From positions 1,736,001 to 1,800,000 of the forward strand of contig NZ_CP126256.1 of assembly GCF_003234265.2 (NCBI RefSeq): a DNA stretch of 64,000 bases, in the 5' to 3' direction. This DNA is from Curtobacterium sp. MCSS17_015. GTDB lineage: Bacteria; Actinomycetota; Actinomycetes; Actinomycetales; Microbacteriaceae. The notes below the pieces were generated by a model. That model was not told the origin of the DNA. It did not search any database and saw nothing but the letters and a program-made list of their open reading frames with translations. Positions 14,546 to 23,668 of this stretch are shown here, piece by piece. Within the stretch, counting starts at the first letter, position 1, and each line of letters begins with the position of its first letter. The translations under genes were made by a program, and so were the position numbers.

Positions 14546-15208
14546 CCGGTCCGCGAGGGCACGCTGCGCCGCCGAACGGAGATCGGCGATCCGTGCTGCC
14601 GGTTCCCCGCCGTAGACCGCGGACCCGGCCACCAGGGTGTCGGCACCGCTCCGGACGGCCTCGGGCACGGTGTCGACCGCGATGCCGCCGTCCACCTCGA
14701 GCCAGACGTCGAGCCCGGAGGCGTCGACCGCGGCCCGGGCGTCGGCGAGCTTCGGCATCACCTCGGACATGAACGCCTGGCCGCCGAACCCGGGCTCGAC
14801 GGTCATGAGCAGGATCATGTCGTAGGCGTCGAGGTGGTGCAGGACCTGCGTGATCGGCGTGCCGGGCTTCACGGCGACGGCCGCGCGGGCCCCGTTCGAC
14901 CGGATCGCGGCCGCGGTGGCCACCGGGTCGGTCGCGGCCTCGAAGTGGAACGTCACGCTGGACGCCCCGGTCTCGGCGTACTTCGGGGCCTCGGTGTCGG
15001 CGTCGGTGATCATCAGGTGGACGTCGAGCGACACCGGCGAGACCTGCTGCAGGCGCTGCACGATCGGCAGGCCGAGGGTCAGGTTCGGGACGAAGTGGTT
15101 GTCCATGACGTCGACGTGCACCATGTCGGCGGTCCCGATGCGCTGCAGTTCGCGCTCGAGGTTCGCGAAGTCGGCGGACAGGATGCTCGGCGAGATGCGG
15201 ATCGTCAC
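14543..15208 (-). CDS. rpe: Ribulose-phosphate 3-epimerase
   Basis: Rpe interconverts ribulose 5-phosphate and xylulose 5-phosphate in the pentose phosphate and transketolase network. The 221-residue barrel shows SPSILSADFANLE, VHVDVMDNHFVPN with the metal-binding His and catalytic Asp, LMTVEPGFGGQ, and the second catalytic Asp in LEVDGGI. The order fmt-rsmB-rpe is common in actinobacteria. The GTG has no ribosome site but has TAGGCT six bases upstream. Confidence 0.97.
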   Translation of the reverse strand: MTIRISPSILSADFANLERELQRIGTADMVHVDVMDNHFVPNLTLGLPIVQRLQQVSPVSLDVHLMITDADTEAPKYAETGASSVTFHFEAATDPVATAAAIRSNGARAAVAVKPGTPITQVLHHLDAYDMILLMTVEPGFGGQAFMSEVMPKLADARAAVDASGLDVWLEVDGGIAVDTVPEAVRSGADTLVAGSAVYGGEPAARIADLRSAAQRALADR

Positions 15209-15214
15209 CCGTCG

Positions 15215-15220
15215 AGCCTA
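15215..15220 (-). promoter_or_regulatory. -10 element for leaderless rpe
   Basis: TAGGCT-CGACGG-GTG: the hexamer ends 6 bases before the rpe start codon, and no Shine-Dalgarno sequence is present. It lies in the 23-base gap after rsmB. Confidence 0.5.
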
Positions 15221-15231
15221 CCGGCCGCGGT

Positions 15232-16911
15232 TCACGCCGTTCGGCGGACGAGTGCGATGAACATCGCGTCGGTGCCGATGCGGTGCGGCCACAGCTGCAC
15301 CGTCCGACCGTCGGCGACCTGCGGGTCCCGTGCGGCCACCGACCGGACCACGGACGCCGTGTCGAGCTGCTCGAGTTCGTGGCCGTGTCGACGCATCAGG
15401 GCGTCGACCTGGCCGCGCGTCTCCGCCAGGTGCGGGGAACACGTCACGTACGCCAGGGTGCCGCCCGGGGCGAGGACGCGGACCGCGGCCTCGAGCAGTT
15501 CCTCCTGCAGGGCGGCGAGCTCGGCGACGTCCTCGGGCTGCTTCCGCCAACGCGCCTCGGCACGACGACGGAGGGCGCCGAGTCCCGTGCACGGGGCGTC
15601 GAGGAGGATGCGGTCGAACGTGACGCCGGAGCCGTCCTGGCCGTACCGGCGGCCGTCGCCCTCGACCACCGTGACGGTGTCGCGGAAGTCGCGGAGGGCC
15701 TCCCGGACGAGCCCCACCCGGGCCGGGACGAGCTCGTTCGCGACGAGGGTCGCACCGGCCTGCGCGGCCTCGGCCGCGAGGAGCGCCGCCTTGCCGCCCG
15801 GACCGGCGCAGAGGTCGAGCCACCGCTCGCCCGGTCGGACGTCCGATGAGCGGGAGAGCGCGAGGGCAGCGAGCTGCGAGCCCTCGTCCTGCACGCGGAG
15901 CCGGCCGGCGACGACGCCGGGGACGCGCGCCGGGTCACCGGTGACCCCACGGATGCCGACCGGTGAGACGGGCAGGTCGTCGCCGGCGACGGAGGTGGAG
16001 CCGACGGTGGGCTCGGCACCGTCCGCAGGGTCGGTGCCGTCCGCCGGGTCGGTGCCGTCCGCGGGGTCGGTGCCGTCCGCGGTCGCGTCCTCCGCGCCGG
16101 GAGGCCCGTCCGCACCCGACGGGTCGTCGGACGTCGTCCGCGCGGTCGCCGCCGCCACGTCGTCCTCGGTGGCGAGCCCGGGCAGCGCGGCGAGCTGCAC
16201 GCGGGGTGCCTCGTCGTCGGCCGCGAGGAGCGCCACGAGTTCGTCGCGGGAGCGCTCCGCGGCGAGGGCGTCCCGGAGCGCGGACACGACCCACACCGGG
16301 TGCGACCAGCGCGTCGCCAGGAGGGCGTCTCCGCCGAGCCCGGCCGTGACCAGGCCGTCCCACTCCTCCGGGGTCTTCGCCGCGACCTTCCGCATCACGG
16401 CGTTGACGAAACCGGTGGCACGGGCGACGCCGACCTCGCGCGCGAGTTCGACCGTGGCGGACACCGCCGCGTGGGTGGGCGTCCGCATCGCGAGCAGCTG
16501 GTGGACGCCGAGGCGCATCACGTCGAGCACGTCGGCCTCGATGAGGTCCGCGCGCCGTCCGGAGGCGACCGCGACGACCGCGTCGTACCGCCCGATCATC
16601 CGGATGGTGCCGTAGGTCAGCTCGGTCGCGAAGCCGGCGTCGCGGGCGCTGAGCCCCGCGCGGCGGATGCGCGTGGGCAGGAGGAGGTTGGCGTACGCGT
16701 CGTCGACCTGCACGGCGCGGAGCACGTCGAACGCGACGCGTCGGGCACTCACCTGGCGCGGTGCCTGCGGGCGGCCACCGGCGCGCCGTCCGCCGCCGCC
16801 CGGTCCGCCGCTGCGCGGCCCGGAGTCGCGGCGGCCGACGTCACGCCGACCGCCGGTGTGACCGCCGCCATCGCCCTGCTGGCCCCGAGACCGTGGCTGT
16901 TCCGCGCTCAT
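15232..16911 (-). CDS. rsmB: 16S rRNA cytosine-5 methyltransferase RsmB (Sun/Fmu)
   Basis: This SAM-dependent enzyme methylates a cytosine of 16S rRNA (C967 in E. coli numbering). The 559-residue protein has a Gly/Arg-rich tail (about 1-55), a NusB-like RNA-binding domain (about 56-190), a low-complexity acidic linker with three GTDPAD units, then the methyltransferase domain. Motifs seen are LCAGPGGKAALLA for SAM, LDAPCTGLG, and the catalytic YVTCSPHLAET. The ATG overlaps the fmt stop (ATGA). The linker is encoded by an 18-bp tandem repeat and makes the protein longer than usual. Confidence 0.95.
   Translation of the reverse strand: MSAEQPRSRGQQGDGGGHTGGRRDVGRRDSGPRSGGPGGGGRRAGGRPQAPRQVSARRVAFDVLRAVQVDDAYANLLLPTRIRRAGLSARDAGFATELTYGTIRMIGRYDAVVAVASGRRADLIEADVLDVMRLGVHQLLAMRTPTHAAVSATVELAREVGVARATGFVNAVMRKVAAKTPEEWDGLVTAGLGGDALLATRWSHPVWVVSALRDALAAERSRDELVALLAADDEAPRVQLAALPGLATEDDVAAATARTTSDDPSGADGPPGAEDATADGTDPADGTDPADGTDPADGAEPTVGSTSVAGDDLPVSPVGIRGVTGDPARVPGVVAGRLRVQDEGSQLAALALSRSSDVRPGERWLDLCAGPGGKAALLAAEAAQAGATLVANELVPARVGLVREALRDFRDTVTVVEGDGRRYGQDGSGVTFDRILLDAPCTGLGALRRRAEARWRKQPEDVAELAALQEELLEAAVRVLAPGGTLAYVTCSPHLAETRGQVDALMRRHGHELEQLDTASVVRSVAARDPQVADGRTVQLWPHRIGTDAMFIALVRRTA
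16021..16074. repeat. 18-bp tandem repeat, three copies, inside rsmB
   Basis: Units at 16021-16038, 16039-16056 and 16057-16074 differ only at their seventh base (A, C, G), a third-codon position; a partial fourth copy follows. The frame is kept and encodes repeated Gly-Thr-Asp-Pro-Ala-Asp in the linker before the methyltransferase domain. Confidence 0.9.
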
Positions 16912-17846
16912 GCGAGCACCTTCCCGTCGAGCGGTCCGAGCCCTCGGGCCCAGGCCGCGGCGTCCATCGCCTTCTTGCCGGCCGGCTGCACCTCGCGGAG
17001 GACCAGCGGCTCGTCCGCCGTCCCCACCAGGAGCGTGCCGCCGTCGAGCCGGAGCGCACCGGGCGCGAGGGCCGGGGCGTCGTCCCCCGGGCCTCCCGGT
17101 CGGGACCGCTCGGCCCGCAGCAGCTTGACCCGCGTGTCGCCGAGGTGTGTGAACGCTCCCGGTTCCGGGGTCACGCCCCGGAGGCGCGCGTGCACGGCCG
17201 CGGCCGGTGCGACGAAGTCGACGCGGCCGTCCTCGAGCGTCAACTTCGGCGCGGTGGTCGGCTCGCCGACCTGTTCGGTGGCGACCGCGGTGCCGGCGGC
17301 GATGGCGTCGACGACCCGTGCGACGAGTCCGGCACCGCTCTCGGCCATCGCGGCGAGCACGTCGCCGGAGGTCGCCGCCGGGTCGATGGCGAAGGGCTCG
17401 GAGGCGAACACGGGACCGGCGTCCAGGGCCTCGACGAGCTGGAACACCGTGGCAGCCGTGGTCGTCGCACCGGCCATCACCGCGCGCTGCACCGGAGCGG
17501 CACCGCGGAGGGCGGGCAGGTCGGAGAAGTGCAGGTTCACCCAACCGAGTCGGGGCGCGTCGAGGGCCGGACGACGGAGCAGTGCGCCGTAGGCGACGAT
17601 CACGCCGAGGTCGACGCCGAGGTCCGCGATGCGAGCCGTGACCGCGTCGTCGACACGAGCGGCCTCGATCACCGGGAGCCCGAGCTCGGCGGCGACCTGC
17701 GCGACCGGGGTGGGTGTCAGCACGCGCTTCCGGCCCTGCGGCGTCGGCGGACGGGTCAGGACCGCCGCGATCTCGTGGTCGGACGCCGCGAGACGGCGGA
17801 GGGTGGGGACCGCAGCAGCGGGGCTGCCGGCGACGACGAGACGCAT
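16908..17846 (-). CDS. fmt: Methionyl-tRNA formyltransferase
   Basis: Fmt formylates initiator Met-tRNA using 10-formyl-THF. The 312-residue protein has MRLVVAGSP at the N-terminus, the catalytic segment NLHFSDLPALRGAAP (Asn and His present) and the conserved Asp in ALDAGPVF, followed by the C-terminal OB-like tRNA-binding domain. The family loop is usually SLLP; here it reads SDLP. GGAG lies before the ATG. It is the first gene of the string that runs through rsmB, rpe and the his-trp genes. Confidence 0.96.
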   Translation of the reverse strand: MRLVVAGSPAAAVPTLRRLAASDHEIAAVLTRPPTPQGRKRVLTPTPVAQVAAELGLPVIEAARVDDAVTARIADLGVDLGVIVAYGALLRRPALDAPRLGWVNLHFSDLPALRGAAPVQRAVMAGATTTAATVFQLVEALDAGPVFASEPFAIDPAATSGDVLAAMAESGAGLVARVVDAIAAGTAVATEQVGEPTTAPKLTLEDGRVDFVAPAAAVHARLRGVTPEPGAFTHLGDTRVKLLRAERSRPGGPGDDAPALAPGALRLDGGTLLVGTADEPLVLREVQPAGKKAMDAAAWARGLGPLDGKVLA

Positions 17847-17933
17847 GGGCTCCAGTCTCCCACGGCGCGGCTCCTGGACGGACGCTGAGGCCACCGTGCC
17901 TACGGTCACGGTCACCTCGACGGAAGGAGCACC

Positions 17934-18263
17934 ATGACCACCGACGCACTCCCCCTGCCGGACTTCGACCACCTGCCGCTCGGCAACCTCGCCGAACACG
18001 TGCGGCCGCTCGACCGGAGCCAGCTGCAGACCCTGCTCGAGCACGAGCACGCGCACGGCGACCGGTTGCCCGTCGTGGAGGTCCTGACCGCGAGGATCGC
18101 CGCGCTCGAAGCCGGGGCGGAACCGGCCGGCAGCGTCCCCGACCACCTGCCGGAGGTCCAGCAGGGCGGCTCCGGCTCCCCCGCCGTCAGCCCGGCGACC
18201 GCCGGGCCGACGATCAACCCGCCGTCGCACGGCGACCCGACGAACCCGGCGCAGCCGCGCTGA
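17934..18263 (+). CDS. Small conserved actinobacterial protein, unknown function
   Basis: A 109-residue rightward gene with a strong AAGGAG ribosome site seven bases before the ATG. Residues about 8-60 form a compact charged segment (LPDFDHLPLGNLAEHV, LEHEHAHGDRLPVVEVLTAR) that resembles a short domain seen in many actinobacterial hypothetical proteins (DUF8129-like, from memory). The last 45 residues are Pro/Gly/Ser-rich and probably disordered. No signal peptide or membrane segment. It is divergent from fmt. Function unknown. Confidence 0.75.
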   Translation: MTTDALPLPDFDHLPLGNLAEHVRPLDRSQLQTLLEHEHAHGDRLPVVEVLTARIAALEAGAEPAGSVPDHLPEVQQGGSGSPAVSPATAGPTINPPSHGDPTNPAQPR

Positions 18264-18424
18264 CGACCCGGTCGTCACGGAGGACGGCAGCACCGGCGGT
18301 CGCCCTCCGAGCCGCCGTCCTCATGTCGTCGGTGTCGTGCCGTCGTCCGTTCGGCGCGGAGACCGCGAACGCCCAGTGCCCCGGACGGGTACCTTCACAG
18401 GCAATTCCCTGAAAGGAACGAACC

Positions 18425-18886
18425 ATGTCAGACCGACTGTCCACCCCCGCACCCACCAGCTTCGCCGAGACGCCCGTGCAGAAGGGCGCCCTCGTCGTCG
18501 GCATCGTCTTCCTGGTCGTCGGCATCGCCGGCTTCATCCCCGGTCTCACCACCGGTGACCTGGGCGGCGCCGGCAACGACTCCATGGGGATGCTGCTCGG
18601 CATCTTCCAGGTGTCGGTGCTGCACAACATCGTCCACCTCCTGTTCGGCGTCGTCGGGATCCTCGCGGCCCGTCGCGCGAGCGGCTCCCGCCTCTACCTC
18701 GTGGTCGGCGGCGTCATCTACTTCGTCCTCTGGATCTACGGCCTCTTCACCGCGGGCAGCGACAGCGCCGCGAACTTCGTGCCGCTCAACTCGGCCGACA
18801 ACTGGCTGCACCTCGTGCTCGCGATCGGCATGGTCGCGCTCGGCGTCGTGCTGTCGCGCGGTCGTCGCGCTCCGGTGCGCGCGTAG
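18425..18886 (+). CDS. DUF4383-type membrane protein
   Basis: A 153-residue protein with four transmembrane segments (about residues 22-41, 60-81, 91-112 and 123-143). The sequence VSVLHNIVHLLFGVVGI and the loop SADNWLHLVLAIGM are typical of the DUF4383 family of unknown function. It starts at ATG behind GAAAGGA and stands alone, 161 bases after the preceding gene; that gap shows no other gene. A strong hairpin follows its stop. Confidence 0.85.
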   Translation: MSDRLSTPAPTSFAETPVQKGALVVGIVFLVVGIAGFIPGLTTGDLGGAGNDSMGMLLGIFQVSVLHNIVHLLFGVVGILAARRASGSRLYLVVGGVIYFVLWIYGLFTAGSDSAANFVPLNSADNWLHLVLAIGMVALGVVLSRGRRAPVRA

Positions 18887-18920
18887 CGACCGGATCGCCG
18901 ACCTCGTGGTCGGCGGCTGG

Positions 18921-18958
18921 ACGGGAGGCCCGTGGCGGGAACGCCACGGGCCTCCCGT
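18921..18958. terminator. Strong convergent terminator hairpin
   Basis: Perfect 17-bp stem (18921-18937 with 18942-18958) around GGAA, a GNRA-type tetraloop. It lies 35 bases after the DUF4383 gene and 36 bases after the end of priA on the other strand, so it can serve both. The GGGAGGCCC core recurs at 57923 and 59826. Confidence 0.85.
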
Positions 18959-18993
18959 GTGTCCGCCGGCACCATCGCGCTCGTCTGCGCGCG

Positions 18994-21195
18994 TCAGACC
19001 TCGGAGAACGGTTCGGCGTCGTCCATGCGGACGCGGAGCGCCGGCGCTGCCCGGCGCTTGTTGCCACCCGCCACCACCCGACGGGTCGACGAGCGCCGGA
19101 TCACCTCGGCCTTGAGCGTCGCAGCGACCTCGGCACCGTGGCCGTAGGGGAACCGCACGATGGCGCGGACGGTGCCCGGCGTCGGGTCCTCCACCGGCAC
19201 CGGACCGAGGACCGGGCCGACCGGGGCGTCGCCGAGGGCCTCGACCGCGCCGGTCACGGCCTCGTCCGTGCCGGTGAGGGTGGCGACCCGGACCGCCGGC
19301 GGGAAGAACAGCTCCCGGCGGTCGGCCAGTTCGTCGTGCGCGGGCAGGTCGAGCCGCCAGAGCGCCATCGCGTTCGCGAGCTTCCCACCGATGCCGACCA
19401 GGTAGACCGGAGCCCCCGCGGCGCCCTTCGCCGCGGCGTTCGCCCAGACCCGGAGGACGTCCTCCTGCACGCGCAGCCCTTCGCGGGCGAGCATGCGCTC
19501 GCCGTCGAGGAGCAGCACGCACGCGTAGCCGCCGGCGACGTCCGGCTCGGCACCGCGGGTCGCGACGACGACCGCGGGGCGCGCCGGCACCTCGTCGATC
19601 GGGCGGGACCCGTCCGCCACCACGATCCGGGTGTTCGGGAACGCGCGGCCCAGTTCGTCGGCGGTCCGCTGGGCGCCCTGCCCGACGGGCTTGAGCTTCC
19701 CGTTGCCGCATGTCGGGCAGCGGTACCCGGCGGCCAGGGCCCCGCAGAACCGGCACTGCGGGGTGGCACCCGCGTGCGGACTGCCGAGCGGACCACCGCA
19801 GACGCGACAGTGCGCCCGCTCCCCACACTCGGCGCACACCAGCCCCGTGCCGAAGCCCGGGTTCGACACCTGCACCAGGACCGGGCCCGCCCGGCTGGCC
19901 TCGCGTGCCGCACGCCATGCGCTGCTCGGGATCCGGGCCTGCGCGGCGTAGCCGTCGGCGTTGGTCTGGTGTGCGGTCGGGACCACCTTCGGCACGCGGG
20001 CCCGGTGCGGCGCGACCTCCTGCAACCACCCGAGTTCGACCAGCCGCTGCACGTCGGTGCTCCGCGCGTGCGAGAGCATGAGCAGCGCGGCACCCGACTG
20101 CGCGGTCCGCACCAGGGCGACATCGCGGGTGTGCACGTACGGCGCGCGCTGCTCGGCGAAGGACGGGTCGCCGTCGTCCCACAGCGCGATGAGCCCGAGT
20201 CCGGACGCCGGGGCGTACACGGCGGCCCGGCTGCCGATCGCGACCACCGGGTGCGTGCGGGCGGTGAGCAGCGCTCGCGCCCGCTGCCCGTTCGTCTGCT
20301 TCGCGTCGAACCGGACGACCCGCTCGGCCGGCACGAGCACGTGCAGGGCACGTTCGAGGTCGGCGACGTCGCGGAAGTCCGGCACGGCGATGACGGCGGA
20401 ACGCTCGCCTGCCAGGGTGTGTGCCGCGGCCTGGGCCAGGGTCGCGGCCCATCCCGGCACCCAGACACCCGGGGAGCGCTCCCCGGCGGTGGGCTCGGGA
20501 CCGCGGGCAGCGTCCGACCGGGGCGCGGCGACGCCCGCGGTGCCGTCGTGGACCTCGGTCTCGTCGCCGGCCCCGGACGTACCGGCGGAGCTGACAGCGC
20601 TGCCGTCGCCGTCGCCGTCGCCGTCGTCGTCGATGTCGGCAGGGGCGTCGTCCTCGGCGCCCGGTGCCGGTGCCTCGGCCGTCGGGAGGAGGAACACCGG
20701 GTGCGGGATCGCGCTGACCGCCGCACGGCCACCCGTGTCGATGACGGCCTCGAGCGCACCGTCGACGTAGCCCGTGACGGCCGTGGCGGGTACCGGCGGG
20801 GGCACGTGCTCCGGGTCCCGGGCCAGCCATGCCTTCTCGGGGCGCACCTGTCGGGTCGGCACGGCGAGCCGCAGCACGTCGCTCGCGACCCCGGCGGCAC
20901 GGTCGGCCACCGCCCGGGCGAGCCGCCAGACCTCGGGCGCGAGCACGGGAACCGGACTGACGAGTTCCTCGATTGCGCTCAGCTCACCCGGGAAGTCGTT
21001 CTCGGGTGACAGGGCGTCGTCCGGCACGACCTCGACGACGTAGGCGTCGGTCATCCGGGCACCGGATCGGAGGGGCACCTTCACGCGCACGCCCGGCACG
21101 CAGTCGTCCTCGAACTCGGCCGGCACCCGGTAGTCGAACAGGCGGTCGAGCTGCGGGAGCGGCGAGTCGAGGACGACACGCGCGACGGTGGCCAC
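18994..21195 (-). CDS. priA: PriA-like primosomal protein without helicase motifs
   Basis: A 733-residue homologue of the replication-restart protein N'. It keeps the N-terminal 3'-DNA-end-binding domain (ARVVLDSPLPQLDRLFDYRVP) and eight zinc-binding cysteines (about residues 450-500: CAECGERAHCRVCGG, then CRFCG and CPTCG). The Walker A loop is absent, and the DEAH box position reads LWDDGDPSF, so ATP hydrolysis and unwinding are not expected. Loss of helicase motifs is known for actinobacterial PriA. A disordered acidic insert (DDDGDGDGDG and following) lies near residues 180-245. GTG start, 7 bases after metK. Confidence 0.92.
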   Translation of the reverse strand: MATVARVVLDSPLPQLDRLFDYRVPAEFEDDCVPGVRVKVPLRSGARMTDAYVVEVVPDDALSPENDFPGELSAIEELVSPVPVLAPEVWRLARAVADRAAGVASDVLRLAVPTRQVRPEKAWLARDPEHVPPPVPATAVTGYVDGALEAVIDTGGRAAVSAIPHPVFLLPTAEAPAPGAEDDAPADIDDDGDGDGDGSAVSSAGTSGAGDETEVHDGTAGVAAPRSDAARGPEPTAGERSPGVWVPGWAATLAQAAAHTLAGERSAVIAVPDFRDVADLERALHVLVPAERVVRFDAKQTNGQRARALLTARTHPVVAIGSRAAVYAPASGLGLIALWDDGDPSFAEQRAPYVHTRDVALVRTAQSGAALLMLSHARSTDVQRLVELGWLQEVAPHRARVPKVVPTAHQTNADGYAAQARIPSSAWRAAREASRAGPVLVQVSNPGFGTGLVCAECGERAHCRVCGGPLGSPHAGATPQCRFCGALAAGYRCPTCGNGKLKPVGQGAQRTADELGRAFPNTRIVVADGSRPIDEVPARPAVVVATRGAEPDVAGGYACVLLLDGERMLAREGLRVQEDVLRVWANAAAKGAAGAPVYLVGIGGKLANAMALWRLDLPAHDELADRRELFFPPAVRVATLTGTDEAVTGAVEALGDAPVGPVLGPVPVEDPTPGTVRAIVRFPYGHGAEVAATLKAEVIRRSSTRRVVAGGNKRRAAPALRVRMDDAEPFSEV

Positions 21196-21202
21196 GAGGG
21201 CC

Positions 21203-22414
21203 TCAGGCGGAGGCGGGGACGAGTCCTGCCGCGGTGCGGAGCTCCTCGACGCGGTCCAGCTGCTCCCAGGTGAAGCCCGGCAGCTCCCGACCGAAGTGAC
21301 CGTAGGTCGCGGTCTGCGCGTACTTCGGGGTCAGCAGGTCGAGGTCGCGGATGATCGCGGCCGGGCGCAGGTCGAACACCTGGCGGATCGCGGCCTCGAT
21401 CGTCGCGTCGTCGACGTGGCCGGTGCCGAAGGACTCGACGTACAGCCCCACGGGGGCGGCGCGGCCGATCGCGTAGGCGACCTGGACCTCCAGCCGGTCG
21501 GCGAGCCCCGCCGCGACCGCGTTCTTCGCGACCCAACGCAGCGCGTACGCCGCCGAGCGGTCGACCTTCGAGGGGTCCTTGCCGCTGAACGCGCCGCCGC
21601 CGTGCCGGGAGGCCCCGCCGTAGGTGTCGACGATGACCTTGCGCCCGGTGAGGCCGGCGTCGCCCTGCGGCCCGCCGATCTCGAACCGACCGGTCGGGTT
21701 CACGATGACGTCGACGTGCGACGAGTCCAGGTCGACGAGGTCGAGGACCGGACGGATCACGTGCTCGGTGATGTCGGCGGTCAGCTGCGCGAGCGTGACG
21801 CTCGGCGCGTGCTGCGTCGACAGGACCACGGTCTCGACGGTCTTCGGCGTGACACCGTCGTACCCGACGGTGACCTGCGTCTTGCCGTCCGGGCGCAGGT
21901 ACGTGAGCTCACCGGACTTGCGCACCGCGGCGAGCTTCTCGGCCAGGCGGTGGGCGAGCCAGATGGCGACCGGCATGTACTCGGGCGTCTCGTTCGTCGC
22001 GAAGCCGAACATGATGCCCTGGTCACCGGCACCCTGGCGGTCGAGCGGGTCCACGCCGGCACCCGAGCGCGAGTCGAGCGACTCGTCGACGCCCTGGGCG
22101 ATGTCCGGCGACTGCGCGCCGATCGAGATCTCGACGCCGCAGGTGCGGCCGTCGAAGCTCACGTCGGACGAGTCGTACCCGATCCCGGTGATGACGTCGC
22201 GGACCAGCTGCGGGATCTCGACGTAGCCGGAGGTGGTGACCTCTCCAGCGACGTGCACGAGTCCGGTCGTCACCATCGTCTCGACGGCCACGCGTGCGTG
22301 CGGGTCGACCGTGAGCAGGGCGTCCAGGATCGCATCGGAGATCTGGTCGCAGATCTTGTCGGGGTGGCCCTCGGTCACCGATTCCGACGTGAACAGACGG
22401 AGTGCGCTCGTCAC
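21203..22414 (-). CDS. metK: S-adenosylmethionine synthetase
   Basis: MetK makes SAM from methionine and ATP. The 403-residue protein has [19 protein letters not shown] at the N-terminus, the hexapeptide GAGDQG, and the phosphate loop [22 protein letters not shown] start, 4 bases after rpoZ. With no leader there is no room for a SAM riboswitch. In many actinobacteria coaBC lies between rpoZ and metK; it is absent here. Confidence 0.98.
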   Translation of the reverse strand: MTSALRLFTSESVTEGHPDKICDQISDAILDALLTVDPHARVAVETMVTTGLVHVAGEVTTSGYVEIPQLVRDVITGIGYDSSDVSFDGRTCGVEISIGAQSPDIAQGVDESLDSRSGAGVDPLDRQGAGDQGIMFGFATNETPEYMPVAIWLAHRLAEKLAAVRKSGELTYLRPDGKTQVTVGYDGVTPKTVETVVLSTQHAPSVTLAQLTADITEHVIRPVLDLVDLDSSHVDVIVNPTGRFEIGGPQGDAGLTGRKVIVDTYGGASRHGGGAFSGKDPSKVDRSAAYALRWVAKNAVAAGLADRLEVQVAYAIGRAAPVGLYVESFGTGHVDDATIEAAIRQVFDLRPAAIIRDLDLLTPKYAQTATYGHFGRELPGFTWEQLDRVEELRTAAGLVPASA

Positions 22415-22418
22415 CGGA

Positions 22419-22682
22419 TCAGGCGGAGGGCTGCTGCTGCTTGGTGACGGTCAGCTTGTCCTCGTTGATCTCGTGGAGCGCGACCGAGAGCGGCTTGTCG
22501 TCGATCGTCGAGTCGACGAGCGGGCCGACGTTGTCGAAGAGCGAGCCCTCGTGCAGGTCGGCGTAGTAGTCGTTGATCTGGCGTGCGCGCTTCGAGGCGA
22601 AGATCACGAGCGCGTACTTCGACTCGACCTTGCTGAGCAGGTCGTCGATGGGCGGGTCGATGATGCCCTGGGGGTTGGCCAT
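22419..22682 (-). CDS. rpoZ: RNA polymerase omega subunit
   Basis: The 87-residue omega subunit helps assemble the beta' subunit into RNA polymerase. Residues [20 protein letters not shown] and [10 protein letters not shown] are characteristic. The position between gmk and metK is conserved. GAGGAG precedes the ATG; it lies 29 bases after gmk. Confidence 0.95.
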   Translation of the reverse strand: MANPQGIIDPPIDDLLSKVESKYALVIFASKRARQINDYYADLHEGSLFDNVGPLVDSTIDDKPLSVALHEINEDKLTVTKQQQPSA

Positions 22683-22711
22683 GGGGTTGCTCCTCGTCGT
22701 CGGTGCACCCG

Positions 22712-23668
22712 TCAGGGCGCAGAGAACAAGTCTACGACCTCACGTGCCGCCGTGCTGACATCCGAGTTCACGATGCGCACGTCGAACTCGTCCTGCGCGG
22801 CGAGCTCCACCTTCGCCGTCTCGAGACGACGCGCCTGTTCCTCGGCGGACTCGGTCCCGCGGCCGATGAGCCGACGCACGAGCTCGTCCCACGTCGGCGG
22901 GAGCAGGAACACCAGGACCGCCTCGGGCATCGCGTCCCGCACCTGGCGGGCGCCCTGCAGGTCGATCTCGAGCATGACCTTCTCACCCGCGTCGAGCGCC
23001 CGGTCGATCGGCGGGCGCGGGGTGCCGTAGCGGTACGAGTTGTGCACCGTCGCCCACTCCAGCAGCTCCCGGTCGCGGATCATCCGGTCGAACTCGTCGT
23101 CGTCGACGAAGTAGTAGTGCACGCCGTCGACCTCACCGGGTCGGGGCTTGCGCGTCGTCGCCGACACGCTGAGGTTCACCTCGGGGTACTGCTCGCGGAT
23201 GTGCGCGCTCACGGTGCCCTTGCCCACCGCCGTCGGACCGGCGAGCACGACGAGCTTCGACGCCGCGCGCTTCCGGCCGCGGGCGGCGAGCCAGTCCGCG
23301 AGCTCCGTGCGCTGCCGGCTGCCGAGGCCGCCGAGACGCTTCGACGGCGCGATCCGCAGCGCTCCCATCACGGCGTCCGCGCGGGCCGGTCCGACGCCGG
23401 GCAGGCTCGTCAGCAGGTCGCGGACGCGGAGCGACCGTTCGGCCGAGGTCGCCTCGACCACGGACGCGTCCTCGGACCAGGCCGACCGTGCCACCTCGAG
23501 TGGCGACCGGTCCCCCGAGGCGACGGCGGCCTTCACGGCGGCACGCGCGCGTCGGGCGGCGACGGCGGCCTTGGCGGCGGCGACGCGGTCCACCTCGGGC
23601 GGGTTGCGGTGTGCCGGCAGCTCCGCGCGGTCCCCGGCGTCGGGCGCTCCGGCCCGCTGCTCGCTCAC
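22712..23668 (-). CDS. gmk: mIHF-guanylate kinase fusion
   Basis: The 318-residue protein joins two normally separate actinobacterial proteins. Residues about 28-127 match mycobacterial-type integration host factor ([37 protein letters not shown]), a nucleoid protein. Residues 138-318 are guanylate kinase, which phosphorylates GMP to GDP: Walker [10 protein letters not shown] at 144-152, [20 protein letters not shown], and [11 protein letters not shown]. No internal start codon with a ribosome site is seen at the junction. The GTG overlaps the pyrF stop (GTGA). In other actinobacteria mihF lies just before gmk, so this looks like an in-place fusion. Confidence 0.92.
   Translation of the reverse strand: MSEQRAGAPDAGDRAELPAHRNPPEVDRVAAAKAAVAARRARAAVKAAVASGDRSPLEVARSAWSEDASVVEATSAERSLRVRDLLTSLPGVGPARADAVMGALRIAPSKRLGGLGSRQRTELADWLAARGRKRAASKLVVLAGPTAVGKGTVSAHIREQYPEVNLSVSATTRKPRPGEVDGVHYYFVDDDEFDRMIRDRELLEWATVHNSYRYGTPRPPIDRALDAGEKVMLEIDLQGARQVRDAMPEAVLVFLLPPTWDELVRRLIGRGTESAEEQARRLETAKVELAAQDEFDVRIVNSDVSTAAREVVDLFSAP

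Noticed and set aside
22415..22418. SAM riboswitch expected before metK
   Set aside because: Only 4 bases separate rpoZ and metK, so no riboswitch can fit.
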